Source: Prunella strophiata (lineage: Eukaryota; Chordata; Aves; Passeriformes; Prunellidae). Taken from it: 64,000 nt of DNA. The DNA is taken from NCBI GenBank assembly GCA_036583965.1, contig JAZBQD010000027.1, forward strand, positions 24,125,001 through 24,189,000. Reading direction: 5' to 3'. A model generated the notes under the pieces. That model searched no databases, was not told the DNA's origin, and was given only the letters and a program-made list of their open reading frames with translations. Shown piece after piece: positions 49,301 to 56,690 of this stretch (its first letter is position 1; each line of letters begins with the position of its first letter). Both the position numbers and the translations under genes were made by a program.

Positions 49301-52300
49301 GGGAGGAGAGATGGCAGCAGTGCTGGGCGATGCTCTGCACACCATGTGCATCACAGATCTGCTCTTGGAGGATCTTGACCCAGTGCAGGAAGACTTTTAG
49401 TCCCAGGGGACTCAGATAAATAACTGCAGGTATGTGATAATTTACCTAAGAGATCAAAAAAGCCCTTCTGTCTGTGGCTCAGCACAAATCCCTGCTCTGG
49501 TCTCTTCCCTGCCAAACCTCCCAGGGACTGCTCCCTCTCCAGCTGCACTCAGACTCCTGGGGTCCCTTCCTCAGGAATCTGATGGGCAGTGACCAGGCAG
49601 CTTTCTGAGAAGATGATGTGCTCCATTTAACAGAAAATAGGAAAGAAAAAGGAGAAAAAGTGATTGGAACAACAGCTTTTAACCCAAAGGTCTGTCACCG
49701 TCAGCCCACATGAATTTCCAAGAGTCATTGACAGTGAAGGCTGCCCAGGGATTGCAGAGTCCCCATCCCTGGAGACATTAAAAACCTGAACTGAAACAGT
49801 GCTCTGCCTTCACCAGAGCTGGCTTTGGGAGCAGCCAGCCTTTGGAGGTGCATTCCAGAACCAGCCATCCCAGGAGATCCATGCATTAGCTCAGCTGGAG
49901 AAGCACTGGGGAAGGGGAGAGGGGATAACATGAAGATAACAGCAGGAATTGGGCAGGTTCCCCTGGATCAGACCTAACTGATCCCTACTCCCAGATTCAC
50001 CAGAAATGAGGAGCTGAAATAGCTGGTGTACCAAGCACAAGTGGGGTGGTGGTTTTTTTTTTGGGGTTTTTTGGGGTTTTTCTTTGGGGCGGGGGGGCAA
50101 ATAATAGGAGCACTTAACAGCCAATATTGGTTGCAGCTGGTCCTTGGACCCACAGCTGAAGGTGGTTCAAAAGACAGGTCAGTGCACAACCTGGGCAGCC
50201 TGGACTGCATGAGGAATCCCAACCCTGTGGGAAAGACAAGTAAGGGATGAAGTGGGATCCTGCCCTGGGCAGGAATGAGCTAGATGATTCCTTGAGGTCT
50301 TCTCATCTCTACTTTGTACATATGAAAAGAGACAAAAAAAAAGCTTGAAAACTAGATTTTCCTGACCTTTGAAAATATCTAAAGGCTTATCATAAACAAC
50401 AGCCTCTGCTACTGAACTCTGTCCTGCTGTTTCTTTTGGGCAACAGATTATTTTATTGGATCCCAGTCTCTAAACCCACAGCCTGCACTACAAGGCACCA
50501 GGCAGCCTATGACACAAGGGACAGACACACAGATAACAGGGCAGACCCCTGCCTCAAAAGGTGGGTGCCAAAAGACAGCAGCCAAAATAAATGGTTGCAT
50601 TTTCAGAGATACAGACCATGCAGAATTCAGATATAAAAATGATTGAACAAACACACACAATGTACTATGCTCACTAGTGTCACAGAATTCCTACACATTC
50701 TAAGACATCAGTTTTATGCTATTATCCTTGTATCTCTGGAGGGCTACTTCTTCATTTTATGGTGATAACAAATTATTTTTGCCTTTTTTCTTTTATCCCA
50801 ATATTCACACTGCTTGTCTTGTAGACCCCAATATAAAGTGTTGGAAAAGATGGTCTTTAATGTCATCAAAAAAGCATCAGAATCTGGCAATTTGTGACCA
50901 CAGCAGGGAAAAAAACCCTAAATTCCTGCTACCCTGCACATTGCCACCACACAGCTCACTGCCTCTTTTATGGCTTCTCTGCAGAACTGCACAGTTTTTA
51001 GCTGAAGAGTGGTTTGTGTCTTGCCATGCAGACCTCAGCAAGGCACAGCAGCAATTTCTGACTTCCCTTTAAATGTTTCTACTTGAGTAATTTCATGATG
51101 CCATTTGCTTTCAGTTTGCCAAGACTGAGATGAAGGAGAGAAACCCAAAGAACAATAAAAAAAAAAAAAAAAAAAAAAGGAAAAAAAAAGTGATTATGGA
51201 TATTGGAACAGTTCTTTAGCCTTCCCTGGTTTTCCATTTTTATGTAATTTTTCTGCACCTTGGTGTAAAAATGACCTTAGCAAAAAAGTATTTATAACTG
51301 ACATTTCTTGATTCTTCTAACTCCAGTCTTGATAAATTCATCAATCTCGTGTTAGGTTACTTTACCCTTCTACCCCTATTTCCCCAGCTAGAAATTGGAA
51401 GTATCTACTCCTTTCTTTTGATGCAGTCATCTAAATGCAACTTCTCTGGCAGAAAGGCTCTCTGCAACATCTTGGACAACAGGAACATCACTGTGAATTG
51501 CAATTCCAAACCTGTGCAAATCACATCTCACTCTTGCCCCCTCTCAGTCTCTTACTGTTATTAAAACTACATAATAAATAAATATTAAAGTATCTACAAT
51601 ACAATACAAAAACTAAATCCCACTAAAATTTAAATGACGAGGCAAGTACAATTGAAATTGACATTTTCAAGCTGAAAAGTCAGTTAATTTCTAAAACCTA
51701 TGTTTTAATACTGCCACATGGAAGTCACAGCACAGGTGAGCACACCTGAAATGGATGCAAAACACCAGTGGACAGAAGCAGGAGAGGCAGAGCCAGTAGA
51801 CTGGAATGTCAGCATTCCTAAGTGATTAATAGTGACCACGAAGATTAAAGTGACCTCGTACTCAAATGGAGATAAGGACAGAAAGCACAGGGTGTTTGAA
51901 AGCCTGTTAGCTAGTAACAGCCATTAAAGTTTTAAATGGTCCCTTGTATCTCACTGGAGTTTGCCATATTCACAAATATGTGAAATTTTTTCACATTTGA
52001 AAAGTAAACTGTTAAAGCAAAAGAAAATGCTCAGATATCATCAGCTACTTCCAGTCTAATAATACATAATTATGAAATATAATTATTATACTGATCTCAT
52101 CAGCTTCTATTTTTAGCTTCAACCAGTTCTTTTAAGTTGAAACTACTCCCTCACTGGAGCTGTGTTACAGTACATCCACTCATCTCTCAGCTGGGATTTA
52201 TTCCAGCTTTCCACCTGTCTCACTATTGTTCACATTATCATTTCTGTAATATAAGCATACTCTGATCCCCAAAGCAGATTTTCAAGCAGAAAAGGACCTA

Positions 52301-55300
52301 ATTACTGCTCCCAAGCACCAACTCATTTATGCAGGCATTCCATCCCCAGGTTACTAAGAGAGGAGAGAGCAGATGACCCAGTAGGATGAAGCAGAAGATG
52401 AAATTACAGGCAGCTTTCTTTGCTGTACCATCACTAAATCTGAGCCTAGAGGAAGTGTAAGGCAATGTGATAAACTGCTGAATACACAGACTTTTAGGCT
52501 GTCTACTGCAGCCAAGATGAACCTTCCTGAGAAGCAAACACTCCGTACCTGTAACTGACCGATCTCAAATAAACAGTCAGCATTGATAAAGCTCAAAACA
52601 AAACCCCACAACCTCTCCCACTAAAAAAAAAAGAGGGTTGGGGCAGGCTGACTGTGTAACTTCTGGGTCATTTTGGTGCAAGATAAAGATCTCTTTCCCT
52701 CCCTTTGCAGTTCTCCAGGCCCAGCACAAACAATGCTGTACACTTTCCCTGCAAGTTTCCAAGCTGGACTGGGAGCACAGGGAGCCTGGGAGAAGCCCCG
52801 CCACAGGAGCAGCACGTCAGAAGCAGCTTTGTGGCTATAAAAGAGCTGCACTTGGGTCCATCAGCCTGGTTTTTTCTTTAGGCTCTCTCCTGCTGTGGGC
52901 CCCAGCCCGTTTCCCATAGCCCTGGGTATTTGCTGTGACCCTTCCTCCTCCACAGGAGGGGACAGCTGCTCCCTTCAGCACTGCACCTGCACGGTGACAC
53001 GGGACCCAGCTCGGGCTCTGTGCCCAAAGAGGGGACACTGCCATTCCCACTGGGCCGGCTCCAAAGGCTCCCAGGCCACGATGGCCACCATGGCTTCCCC
53101 TGCCGGGAAGCTCCGCAGGGCCAGCACAGCAACCTGAGCTGTCCCACAGAAACCCCCGGCGCGAAGTCACAGCACAATCCCGGGATGACCCGGGACCCGC
53201 TGTCCCGGCAAGGACAGCCGGGGTTAACCGGGCTGGGACGCATTTCCTGAGGGAGGGAATCGCCGAGGAGGGAAGGAAGGGTTTGAGCGCAAGGCCGCGG
53301 TGTCCGTGCCAGCTGGGCCCAGGCCAAATGGCCTGCTCGGCTCATTAGCTTCCTCCCGAAGCTGCTCACAGCCACCTCCAGAATCCAGTCATAATTAAGA
53401 CCAAAGGTAAGAAGGGGACACAAGGCTGCCCAGCTGCCAAGGCTGATACCCCTCAGTATCAGGGTAACAAAGCTCGGGGTTAATTGATACAGACTACACA
53501 AAGGAAATTCAGTGCCTGCTTCAAAGTCATTATCTCTTAACCCATCTTTACTGTCACTCATAAAGTTTCCCCCCTAGAAATCCATCAGAGGAATCCACTG
53601 GTCAATTTCAGCCCTCCAGCTATGCACAGGGAGTATAGCTCCCATATACATATATGGGAGCTTGAGAGATGATTTATGTTTTCAGTTTTCATTCTCAACA
53701 CTGATTTACTCAAGAAAATGCTGAAGTAGAATATAAGTGGCAGTGGAAGAATGCAGTCCACGACAAACACCACTCCCCTGCCCTCCTCCCCAAGCTATCC
53801 CAGTAACACAGGTAAATCTTGGCATTCATCTGGTGAAAGGACTCTGTCTAAAACACAAGATGCTTCCAGAAATGGACTGAATGGTTTCACTTGTTCTCAA
53901 GAGACTTTACAGATATTGTATGTGAGCTTGCTCTGAGTGGGTACTTTGTGTCCTGAACATTCCCTGCTCTGGAAAAGCTCAAGTCTTATTGATGAGCAGA
54001 ACTAAACCTCTCCAAGGAACCACTGCCACCCCACAGGTACCTCTCACTCTCTGTGACAACTCAGAGCATCCTCAGAACTTCTCTTACCAGTGGCTGTGAA
54101 ACTTTTAGTCATTCTCATTTTATAGATATTGACATTTTTATCAGCAGATTTTCCAGCTTAGCCATGCCTTGTGTCTGTGTGCAATCCTCTTAAAAAGGGA
54201 GTGATTCTTATAAGAACCTTAGCGTATTTTAAGCTAGGTTAAAATAAGTCCCCACAAATACTTTCACACAATATTGCAGAGACCTTTAATCTAGTGAGGA
54301 TAATGCAAGTAATGTCCTGAAAAAGTTGCAGAGCCAACCAATTATCTGCAGGACTTAAAAAAAAAAACCAAAACAAAACATTGCACTTGTACAGCGAGAA
54401 GCATTTTGGGATGTGCACTGCTTTGGTGATGAGGACTGCACTTACAACTCCCACAAGTTTTTATAAACACCAAGCTCAGCTGAATGACAAGCCATGTGGG
54501 GTCTGATAATATCTGTTTTTATACACATCTGCTATGAGGAAATCTCAACTGGCAAAATTCCTACAGATACAAATGAATGAGGATTCACAGATCTACACAG
54601 AGAAGAATGTGAATTTACCCACGGCCACACACCAGCTTGTGATTCCACACCACACCAGTGTGGCACCCCGAATTTGGCGTGATAGCAAAACTTTCTTTGT
54701 ACACCTGCAACATGAAAAGAAGGGGGAAAAAAAAAAAAAAGATCCATGCACTGACGTTCTGCAGAGCCCTGCACTTGGAGACAAATTACAGCCGTGTTAC
54801 TGAAGCACACACACAGAAACATCTGTTTAATGACACTGCAGTGATGTGACTGGGGGGCAGGTCCTCCCCACGCCCCTTCACAGTAAAACGAAACTTTATT
54901 GACTTTTTAAGCTAACAGGAGTCTCAACACGGACTTCAGCGAACTTTGGATCAGGCTCTACAGAGAAAAAAGAAACTCTGGCTGGGGTTCTTCCAAGCGA
55001 TCCTGTTCCTCCCAATACTTATGTCAGGTTGAAAGATTATTCTTTTTCTTTGTCTCCTCGCAAAGGCAGATTGACCAGATCCCAAACTGCTCTAATTCCT
55101 CCATCCCGACCCCTGTTTGACCGCCGCAGCTGCCCCCATGCTGCGATATCTGAATACATCTTTTAATCCATCTTCCAGCCTGGCAACAATGCTCCTTTCA
55201 ATGCCCACCAGCACCTACCCAGCCCTGGAACATCCCGACCAGCTCCCACAAAGCCCGGGATTTACCAGCCGGGAGCCGGCCCCACGCTCCCCGCCGGAGC

Positions 55301-55780
55301 GCTCCGTGCCTGTGGATTTGGACACATGCTCGGGCGGTGAATGTTCCCAGGCTGCGGGCCAGCTTTGCTGGGAAAACTCATCTCCCTGCGGCTGCCGACA
55401 CGCGGGGGGACCGCGGAACGGGGGGCGAGCAGAGCAGAGCAGAGCAGAGCACGGCACAGCACGGCACGGCGGGCGGCGCGCCCCGCTCCCGCTGCCCGCA
55501 GCGCCGCCCGTCCCCGCACCGCCCCCGGCCCTTACCAGAGCGCGATGCGGCTCTTGGGGTAGCGGAGCCTCTCGATGCAGCCCAGGACGTGCGGCAGCGT
55601 GTGCGCGGCGTTGCGGGCGACGATGGCGAGCAGCACGGTGGGCTGCAGCAGCGCCGACTCGGGCAGCGCGGGCTGCTCGGGCCCCGGCGGCTCGGGCGGC
55701 TCGGGCGGCTCGGGCGCGGCCCCGCAGCCGCGCAGCAGCGGCGGCAGCAGCAGCAGCAGCAGCGGCGCGCTCGCAGCCAT
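10099..55780 (-). CDS. COLGALT2: COLGALT2, procollagen galactosyltransferase 2 (complete, 12 coding exons)
   Basis: Complement join of 12 exons from ATG at 55780 to TGA at 10099; all phases agree and the product is 620 aa (human about 626 from memory). The enzyme transfers galactose from UDP-Gal to hydroxylysine of collagen-type chains in the ER lumen. Visible: an N-terminal Leu-rich signal peptide (residues 1 to about 22); a first glycosyltransferase-like region with FVDADN at 159-164; a GT25-family region starting [16 protein letters not shown] near residue 338; [10 protein letters not shown] at 427-436 with acidic residues typical of metal or nucleotide-sugar binding; and C-terminal RDEL for ER retrieval. 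N-glycosylation sequons NTT, NKT, NTS and NET are present. The start is the first ATG in frame, with A at -3 and G at +4. Sequence and the RGL1/TSEN15 neighbours favour COLGALT2 over COLGALT1. Intron 4 appears to be GC-AG. Confidence 0.96.
10743..10949 (-). CDS. COLGALT2: COLGALT2 exon 11
   Basis: The acceptor is caccctgaag and the donor CCTGT|GTAAGT. It encodes [19 protein letters not shown], then [20 protein letters not shown] and [17 protein letters not shown], residues about 460-528, the conserved C-terminal half of the GT25 domain. Confidence 0.96.
11406..11533 (-). CDS. COLGALT2: COLGALT2 exon 10: EDD motif
   Basis: The acceptor is ggtttcag and the donor CTGAT|GTGAGT. It encodes [19 protein letters not shown] and then [20 protein letters not shown]. 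The VIEDDVRF block (Glu430-Asp431-Asp432) is the conserved acidic motif of collagen galactosyltransferases. Confidence 0.96.
11881..12226 (-). mobile_element. CR1 LINE 3' fragment
   Basis: Carries gaatggtttgggttggaagg, the inverted 3' end of avian CR1, then ctgccatgggcagggacacc, ccaggttgctccaagcccca and the ctggcactgggaagcc region. COLGALT2 intron 9; same strand as the gene. Confidence 0.9.
12409..12541 (-). CDS. COLGALT2: COLGALT2 exon 9
   Basis: The acceptor is gtttcccag and the donor GAG|GTGAGG. It encodes [44 protein letters not shown], residues about 373-417. [13 protein letters not shown] is a hallmark GT25 segment; NTS is a sequon. Confidence 0.96.
12986..13320 (-). mobile_element. 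CR1 LINE 3' fragment, different subfamily
   Basis: It begins agaatcacagaattattaag, then gtgccctgggcagcctgtgc, and ends with the ctccttttctccaggctgaa region. It is more diverged from the commoner copies. COLGALT2 intron 8. Confidence 0.85.
13740..13846 (-). CDS. COLGALT2: COLGALT2 exon 8: start of GT25 domain
   Basis: The acceptor is cttcccccag and the donor GGAAA|GTGAGT. It encodes [35 protein letters not shown], residues 338-373. The [10 protein letters not shown] motif marks the beginning of glycosyltransferase family 25 domains. A (CCCT)n tract sits about 40 nt upstream of its acceptor on the coding strand. Confidence 0.96.
13888..13906 (+). repeat. (GGGA)n, five G-triplets with 1-nt loops
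   Basis: Five GGG runs separated by single A bases form a textbook G-quadruplex pattern on the + strand. In the COLGALT2 transcript the complement is a CCCT repeat about 42-60 nt upstream of exon 8, overlapping the polypyrimidine-tract region. Confidence 0.95.
15125..15172 (-). mobile_element. Very short CR1 3' end
   Basis: tgaatcatggcatggcttaa and gttggaagggacgttaagga match the inverted CR1 terminus; only about 48 bp survive. COLGALT2 intron 7. Confidence 0.6.
15217..15293 (-). CDS. COLGALT2: COLGALT2 exon 7
   Basis: The acceptor is ctcttgcag and the donor GAA|GTAAGG. It encodes [18 protein letters not shown] and DKMGFDE, residues about 312-337, the Pro-rich inter-domain linker just before the GT25 domain. 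Confidence 0.94.
15725..15844 (-). CDS. COLGALT2: COLGALT2 exon 6
   Basis: The acceptor is gatccccag and the donor ATGA|GTGAGT. It encodes [39 protein letters not shown], residues about 273-311, the end of the N-terminal domain and the linker to the GT25 region. Confidence 0.95.
16100..16308 (+). mobile_element. CR1 LINE 3' fragment
   Basis: It contains ccctggcacagggtgcccag, gccaggctggacagggcttg, and ends ctttaaggtcccttctagct, then attctattctt, the 3' terminal repeat of CR1. COLGALT2 intron 5, antisense to the gene. Confidence 0.88.
16878..16895 (+). repeat. Poly(T) run
   Basis: About 18 consecutive Ts inside a T-rich stretch of COLGALT2 intron 5. Confidence 0.85.
17570..17938 (-). mobile_element. 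CR1 LINE 3' fragment
   Basis: The inverted terminus gatcatggaatggtttggct is followed by the ctgccatgggcagggacacc and gatccaggggcagccacagc blocks, up to tctccaggctgacctgg. COLGALT2 intron 5. Confidence 0.88.
19499..19638 (+). mobile_element. CR1 LINE 3' fragment
   Basis: ccaaggccaggctgaatggg, gcttggagcaatctggtcca and a terminus resembling gaactgttctaggatcctat. COLGALT2 intron 5. Confidence 0.85.
20005..20209 (-). CDS. COLGALT2: COLGALT2 exon 5
   Basis: The acceptor is ggtttcag and the donor GCAG|GTGAGT. It encodes [20 protein letters not shown], then [19 protein letters not shown] and [18 protein letters not shown], residues 204-272. The acidic FDD pair lies in a conserved block of the family. 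Confidence 0.95.
20210..22749 (-). other. COLGALT2 intron 4 with GC-AG splice sites
   Basis: The coding-strand donor reads CCCCAG|gcaggtgacc and the acceptor ggtttcag|GGC. Only the GC donor keeps CAG (Gln) joined to GGC (Gly) in frame, as in the family sequence TPQG or TPKG followed by a Tyr-Lys-Arg segment. Nothing else recognisable lies in the intron apart from short A and T runs. Confidence 0.85.
22750..22884 (-). CDS. COLGALT2: COLGALT2 exon 4 (DxD-like FVDADN)
   Basis: The acceptor is cttctctag. It is exactly 45 codons, [20 protein letters not shown] through GITPQ, residues 159-203. FVDADN is the likely metal-binding DxD of the first domain; NKT is a sequon. The exon must end at CAG (22750-22752) to keep frame with exon 5, which makes the donor gcaggt, a GC rather than GT. 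The GT four bases further would shift the frame. Confidence 0.93.
22885..24022 (-). other. COLGALT2 intron 3
   Basis: A 1.1-kb GT-AG intron. A + oriented CR1 fragment occupies 23047-23455; the remainder shows nothing recognisable. Confidence 0.75.
23047..23455 (+). mobile_element. CR1 LINE 3' fragment
   Basis: Extends further 5' than the other + copies: ggagcagctgagggagctgg, ctcagcctggagaagaggag, gttcaggttggatattagga, ending cctcttccaaccttaacaat. COLGALT2 intron 3. Confidence 0.88.
24023..24140 (-). CDS. COLGALT2: COLGALT2 exon 3
   Basis: The acceptor is cttttctag and the donor CTG|GTGAGC. It encodes [19 protein letters not shown] and then [20 protein letters not shown], residues about 120-158. 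About 100 nt upstream on the coding strand begins a 599-nt uninterrupted pyrimidine tract. Confidence 0.95.
24141..26002 (-). other. COLGALT2 intron 2, dominated by a polypurine/polypyrimidine tract
   Basis: A 1.9-kb GT-AG intron. About a third is the purine run at 24243-24841. The remainder, 24842-26002, is AT-rich unique sequence without recognisable features. Confidence 0.8.
24243..24841 (+). repeat. 599-nt uninterrupted purine tract (11- and 12-bp units)
   Basis: Every base in this interval of the + strand is A or G. Two unit types alternate in blocks: 12-bp GAAGGGGAAAAA (about 24277-24370, 24515-24625, 24737-24776) and 11-bp GAAGGAAAAAA (about 24371-24514, 24626-24736), with irregular ends. 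On the COLGALT2 coding strand it is pure pyrimidine and ends about 102 nt before the exon 3 acceptor. The long Lys/Glu/Arg and Phe/Ser/Pro frames across it are artefacts of composition. Confidence 0.97.
26003..26113 (-). CDS. COLGALT2: COLGALT2 exon 2
   Basis: The acceptor is gctttgccag and the donor CCCCC|GTGAGT. It encodes [39 protein letters not shown] is a glycosylation sequon. Residues are about 83-119, part of the N-terminal glycosyltransferase-like domain. Confidence 0.95.
28164..28295. repeat. 18-20 bp tandem repeat, 7 copies
   Basis: The core unit ccatgatggaaagctgtt is repeated seven times with small length differences (ctcttt, gttc, gatt and gtttcc variants at the unit ends). It lies in COLGALT2 intron 1. 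The core motif CCATGATGG is nearly self-complementary. Confidence 0.93.
28610..28653 (+). mobile_element. Short CR1 3' terminus
   Basis: ttccaacccaaaccattcca, then ggattctatggc, is the CR1 3' end with its terminal octamer-like repeat. COLGALT2 intron 1. Confidence 0.65.
30496..30523. repeat. 28-bp direct repeat, copy 1
   Basis: Begins acagtaattttcctactgaa and is identical over 28 bases to 30945-30972, 449 bp away. It lies in COLGALT2 intron 1. Confidence 0.93.
30945..30972. repeat. 28-bp direct repeat, copy 2
   Basis: Identical over 28 bases to 30496-30523. Sequence on either side of the two copies differs. Confidence 0.93.
31808..31962 (+). mobile_element. CR1 LINE 3' fragment
   Basis: ccaaggccaggctggaatgg through ctttaaggtcccttccaacc to the terminal attagtctattgtatgat. 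COLGALT2 intron 1. Confidence 0.88.
32838..33075 (-). mobile_element. CR1 LINE 3' fragment
   Basis: agaatcatggagtcccagaa, then tggtttgggttggaagggac, down to the region ending ttatatctaatctaaat. COLGALT2 intron 1. Confidence 0.9.
33938..34040 (-). mobile_element. CR1 LINE 3' fragment
   Basis: gaactgtttgggctggaagg, atgggcagggacaccttcca and gctgctccaagccccatcca. COLGALT2 intron 1. Confidence 0.85.
35578..35895 (-). mobile_element. CR1 LINE 3' fragment, older subfamily
   Basis: Contains ggatcatccagtccaaccct, ctggggagcctgggcagtgc and gaagaacctttccctgatct, ending near the agagatcagaacttgctcct region. COLGALT2 intron 1, about 190 bp from the 43-bp minisatellite. Confidence 0.85.
36082..37371. repeat. 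43-bp minisatellite, 30 copies
   Basis: The unit begins aatgccagcagtgcatccca and ends agcaacccccagc; 30 copies fill 1290 bp with no length change. The first copy begins at 36082 and the last at 37329, exactly 29 periods later. The only difference I found is G to A at 36171 in the third copy. It lies in COLGALT2 intron 1. The unit has no stop triplet in any phase on either strand, and 43 is not a multiple of three, so all six frames are open across it. Confidence 0.97.
37604..37622. repeat. Short interstitial telomere-like motif
   Basis: ctaaccctaactctaaccc: three consecutive telomere hexamers (CCCTAA phase) with one mismatch, 233 bp from the end of the 43-bp minisatellite. Confidence 0.7.
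38155..38315 (+). mobile_element. CR1 LINE 3' fragment
   Basis: gtccaaggccgggctggaca, gcccatggcagggggtggga and the terminus caacccaaaccctcctgtga. COLGALT2 intron 1. Confidence 0.85.
39228..39365 (-). mobile_element. CR1 fragment, degenerate
   Basis: agaatcacagaaagaacctc, tggaggtcatcatgccccct and gatggagactcctttctctg resemble an inverted CR1 end of an older subfamily. It faces the + copy that follows. Confidence 0.65.
39395..39640 (+). mobile_element. CR1 LINE 3' fragment, degenerate
   Basis: cactggaacaggctcccagg, gtgggactccatgaccctta and the terminus tctcttccaactcaaggcat, then tctgtaattctattctg. A similar short end occurs again at 39718-39745. Confidence 0.75.
40098..40222 (-). mobile_element. 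CR1 LINE 3' fragment
   Basis: atggcttgggttggaagggg, cttaaagcccatccagtgcc and ccaggctgatccaagccctg. COLGALT2 intron 1. Confidence 0.88.
43722..43912 (+). repeat. A/C-rich low-complexity tract
   Basis: About 190 bases made almost entirely of A and C (aaaaacccc, aaccaaa, acaaac patterns) with very few T or G. It lies in COLGALT2 intron 1. The opposite strand is T/G-rich. There is no fixed period. Confidence 0.9.
47341..47475 (-). mobile_element. CR1 LINE 3' fragment
   Basis: gaaatggtttgggtgagaag, accaggttgctcagagcccc and atccaacctgaccttgaatt. COLGALT2 intron 1. Confidence 0.82.
48840..48887 (+). repeat. Short tandem duplication
   Basis: taaaaactgaattcaggcac is followed 27 bases later by ttaaaaactggattcaggca, two near-identical copies of about 22 bp in COLGALT2 intron 1. 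Confidence 0.8.
49730..50310 (+). mobile_element. Possible interrupted CR1 remnant
   Basis: The ends (49730-49800: ggctgcccagggattgcaga; 50245-50310: gatgattccttgaggtcttc) resemble successive parts of a + oriented CR1 end. The middle, including the T/G-rich tract, does not. Whether they belong to one element is a guess. Confidence 0.35.
50051..50097 (+). repeat. T/G-rich tract with four long G-runs
   Basis: GGTGGT, a T-run, GGGG, six Ts, GGGG, nine pyrimidine-rich bases, GGGG, C and GGGGGGG follow one another. This fits a relaxed G-quadruplex pattern. It lies in COLGALT2 intron 1. Confidence 0.85.
51157..51189 (+). repeat. Poly(A) run
   Basis: Twenty-two As, GG, then nine more As, in COLGALT2 intron 1. 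No retrotransposed sequence is recognisable next to it. Confidence 0.9.
52950..53330. promoter_or_regulatory. CpG-richer patch inside COLGALT2 intron 1
   Basis: From about 53130 to 53320 CpG dinucleotides become frequent (cccggcgcg, acccgggacc, aggccgcggtg) compared with the CpG-poor intron around it. It lies about 2.2 kb downstream of exon 1 of the gene. It could be a minor CpG island, an alternative promoter, or simply GC-rich sequence. Confidence 0.45.
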
Positions 55781-56080
55781 GATGGGCGAGGGGCACCGCG
55801 GAGCCGCCGGCAGCAGAGCGGGCTCCAGCCCCGGGAACGCGGGAGGAGGAGGGGCAGCGAGCACGGAGGAGGGAGAAGGGAAGGAGGAGCTGAGCGGCGC
55901 CGCCGCCCGCCCTGCGAGCCCCGCTCACCGCAGCCCCGGCACCGCCCGGAGCCCGGGTGCGACCCGGTGCCGACCCCCGGGAGGCTGCGGTCAGCGCAGC
56001 TGCTCAGCACCCGCGGGAAAAGCCGTAAGCCCCACACTTCTACACACGAGTTTTGGGCTTTAAAGAGGCTTTCGGAGTCT
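55230..56080 (-). promoter_or_regulatory. COLGALT2 CpG island promoter and 5' end
   Basis: Dense CpG (ggcgggcggcgcgcc, gggcggctcgggcggctc) spans coding exon 1 and about 300 bp upstream of the ATG at 55780. No TATA box is obvious, as expected for a CpG-island promoter. The transcription start cannot be placed. A gagca/ggcac repeat stretch lies at about 55427-55470, within intron 1. Confidence 0.8.
55536..55780 (-). CDS. COLGALT2: COLGALT2 exon 1: signal peptide and start of mature protein
   Basis: It starts [16 protein letters not shown], a signal peptide encoded largely by CTG triplets, followed by a [10 protein letters not shown] stretch and then the conserved [20 protein letters not shown] and [15 protein letters not shown]. 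The donor is TG|GTAAGG. The Leu and Pro/Glu repeats make the N-terminus differ from mammals, while the enzyme domain begins at [10 protein letters not shown]. Confidence 0.93.
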
Positions 56081-56296
56081 TTCTGCTAGCGCTGAGACGC
56101 CCCTTTGTTCGAGGCTTACGTGAAGATCTCGCCCTCATCCTTCCCGCACAGGTCGGGAATTAAAGTAACTTTGAGCTTTCGTATCAGGAAGTTTTTGGCG
56201 AACATCCGCGGGATGTGCGAACGAAGCAGCCGCACACCTCACACCCATCCCACGCTGCAGGAGGGATGCGCTGTTCCAGCTGGAACATTAATACCG

Positions 56297-56690
56297 TAGA
56301 GTCACAGAAAGGCTTGGGTTGGAAGGGACCTGAAGGACAATCTCATTCCAACCCCCTGCCATGGGCAGGGACACCTTCCACTGTCCCAGGTTGCTCCAAG
56401 CCCCATCCAAGCTGGCCTTGCACACTTCAGGGATCCAGGGGCAGCCACAGCTGCTCTGGGCACCCTGTGCCAGGGCCTCACCACCTTCACAGAGAAGAAA
56501 TTCTTCCTAATATCCAATCTAAATGTACTCTCTGTCAGTTTAAGGATGTTCCCCTTGTCCTATCACTATCTGCCCATTTAAAAATTCACTCTCTCTCTTT
56601 TTTGAAAGCACCTCTCACATACTGGAAGGGGCTCAAAGGTCTGCCTTCTCTCCTGGCTGAGCAACCCCAGCTTTCTCAGCACCTCTTCTT
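56297..56690 (-). mobile_element. CR1 LINE 3' fragment between COLGALT2 and TSEN15
   Basis: agagtcacagaaaggcttgg, gttggaagggacctgaagga, then the standard ctgccatgggcagggacacc and ccaggttgctccaagcccca blocks, down to the agcaccccagc-type region. It lies about 500 bp upstream of the COLGALT2 start codon. Confidence 0.9.

Larger units (their letters stand above)
26114..55535 (-). other. COLGALT2 intron 1 (29.4 kb)
   Basis: A GT-AG intron between signal-peptide exon 1 and exon 2. It contains CR1 fragments between 28.6 and 47.5 kb, an 18-20 bp tandem repeat (28164-28295), a 28-bp direct repeat pair, the 43-bp minisatellite (36082-37371), AC-rich and TG-rich low-complexity tracts, and a CpG-richer patch at 52950-53330. 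Between these it is AT-rich unique sequence in which I recognise no gene or RNA. Confidence 0.75.

Noticed and set aside
51020..51189. Processed pseudogene or retrocopy ending in a poly(A) tail
   Set aside because: The AATAAA runs straight into the A-run instead of lying 15-20 nt before it, and no gene-like sequence precedes it.
52878..53561. 227-codon frame on the - strand in the CpG-richer patch
   Set aside because: No conserved motif and a Cys/Trp/Pro-rich composition typical of chance translation of GC-rich DNA.
55781..55864. In-frame N-terminal extension of COLGALT2
   Set aside because: The upstream start of that frame is GTG, not ATG; the ATG at 55780 has a strong context and begins a proper signal peptide.
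55117..56089. Large + strand frames antisense to COLGALT2 exon 1
   Set aside because: CpG-island composition creates stop-poor frames; the Arg/Ala-rich products resemble no family and the opposite strand carries a proven exon.
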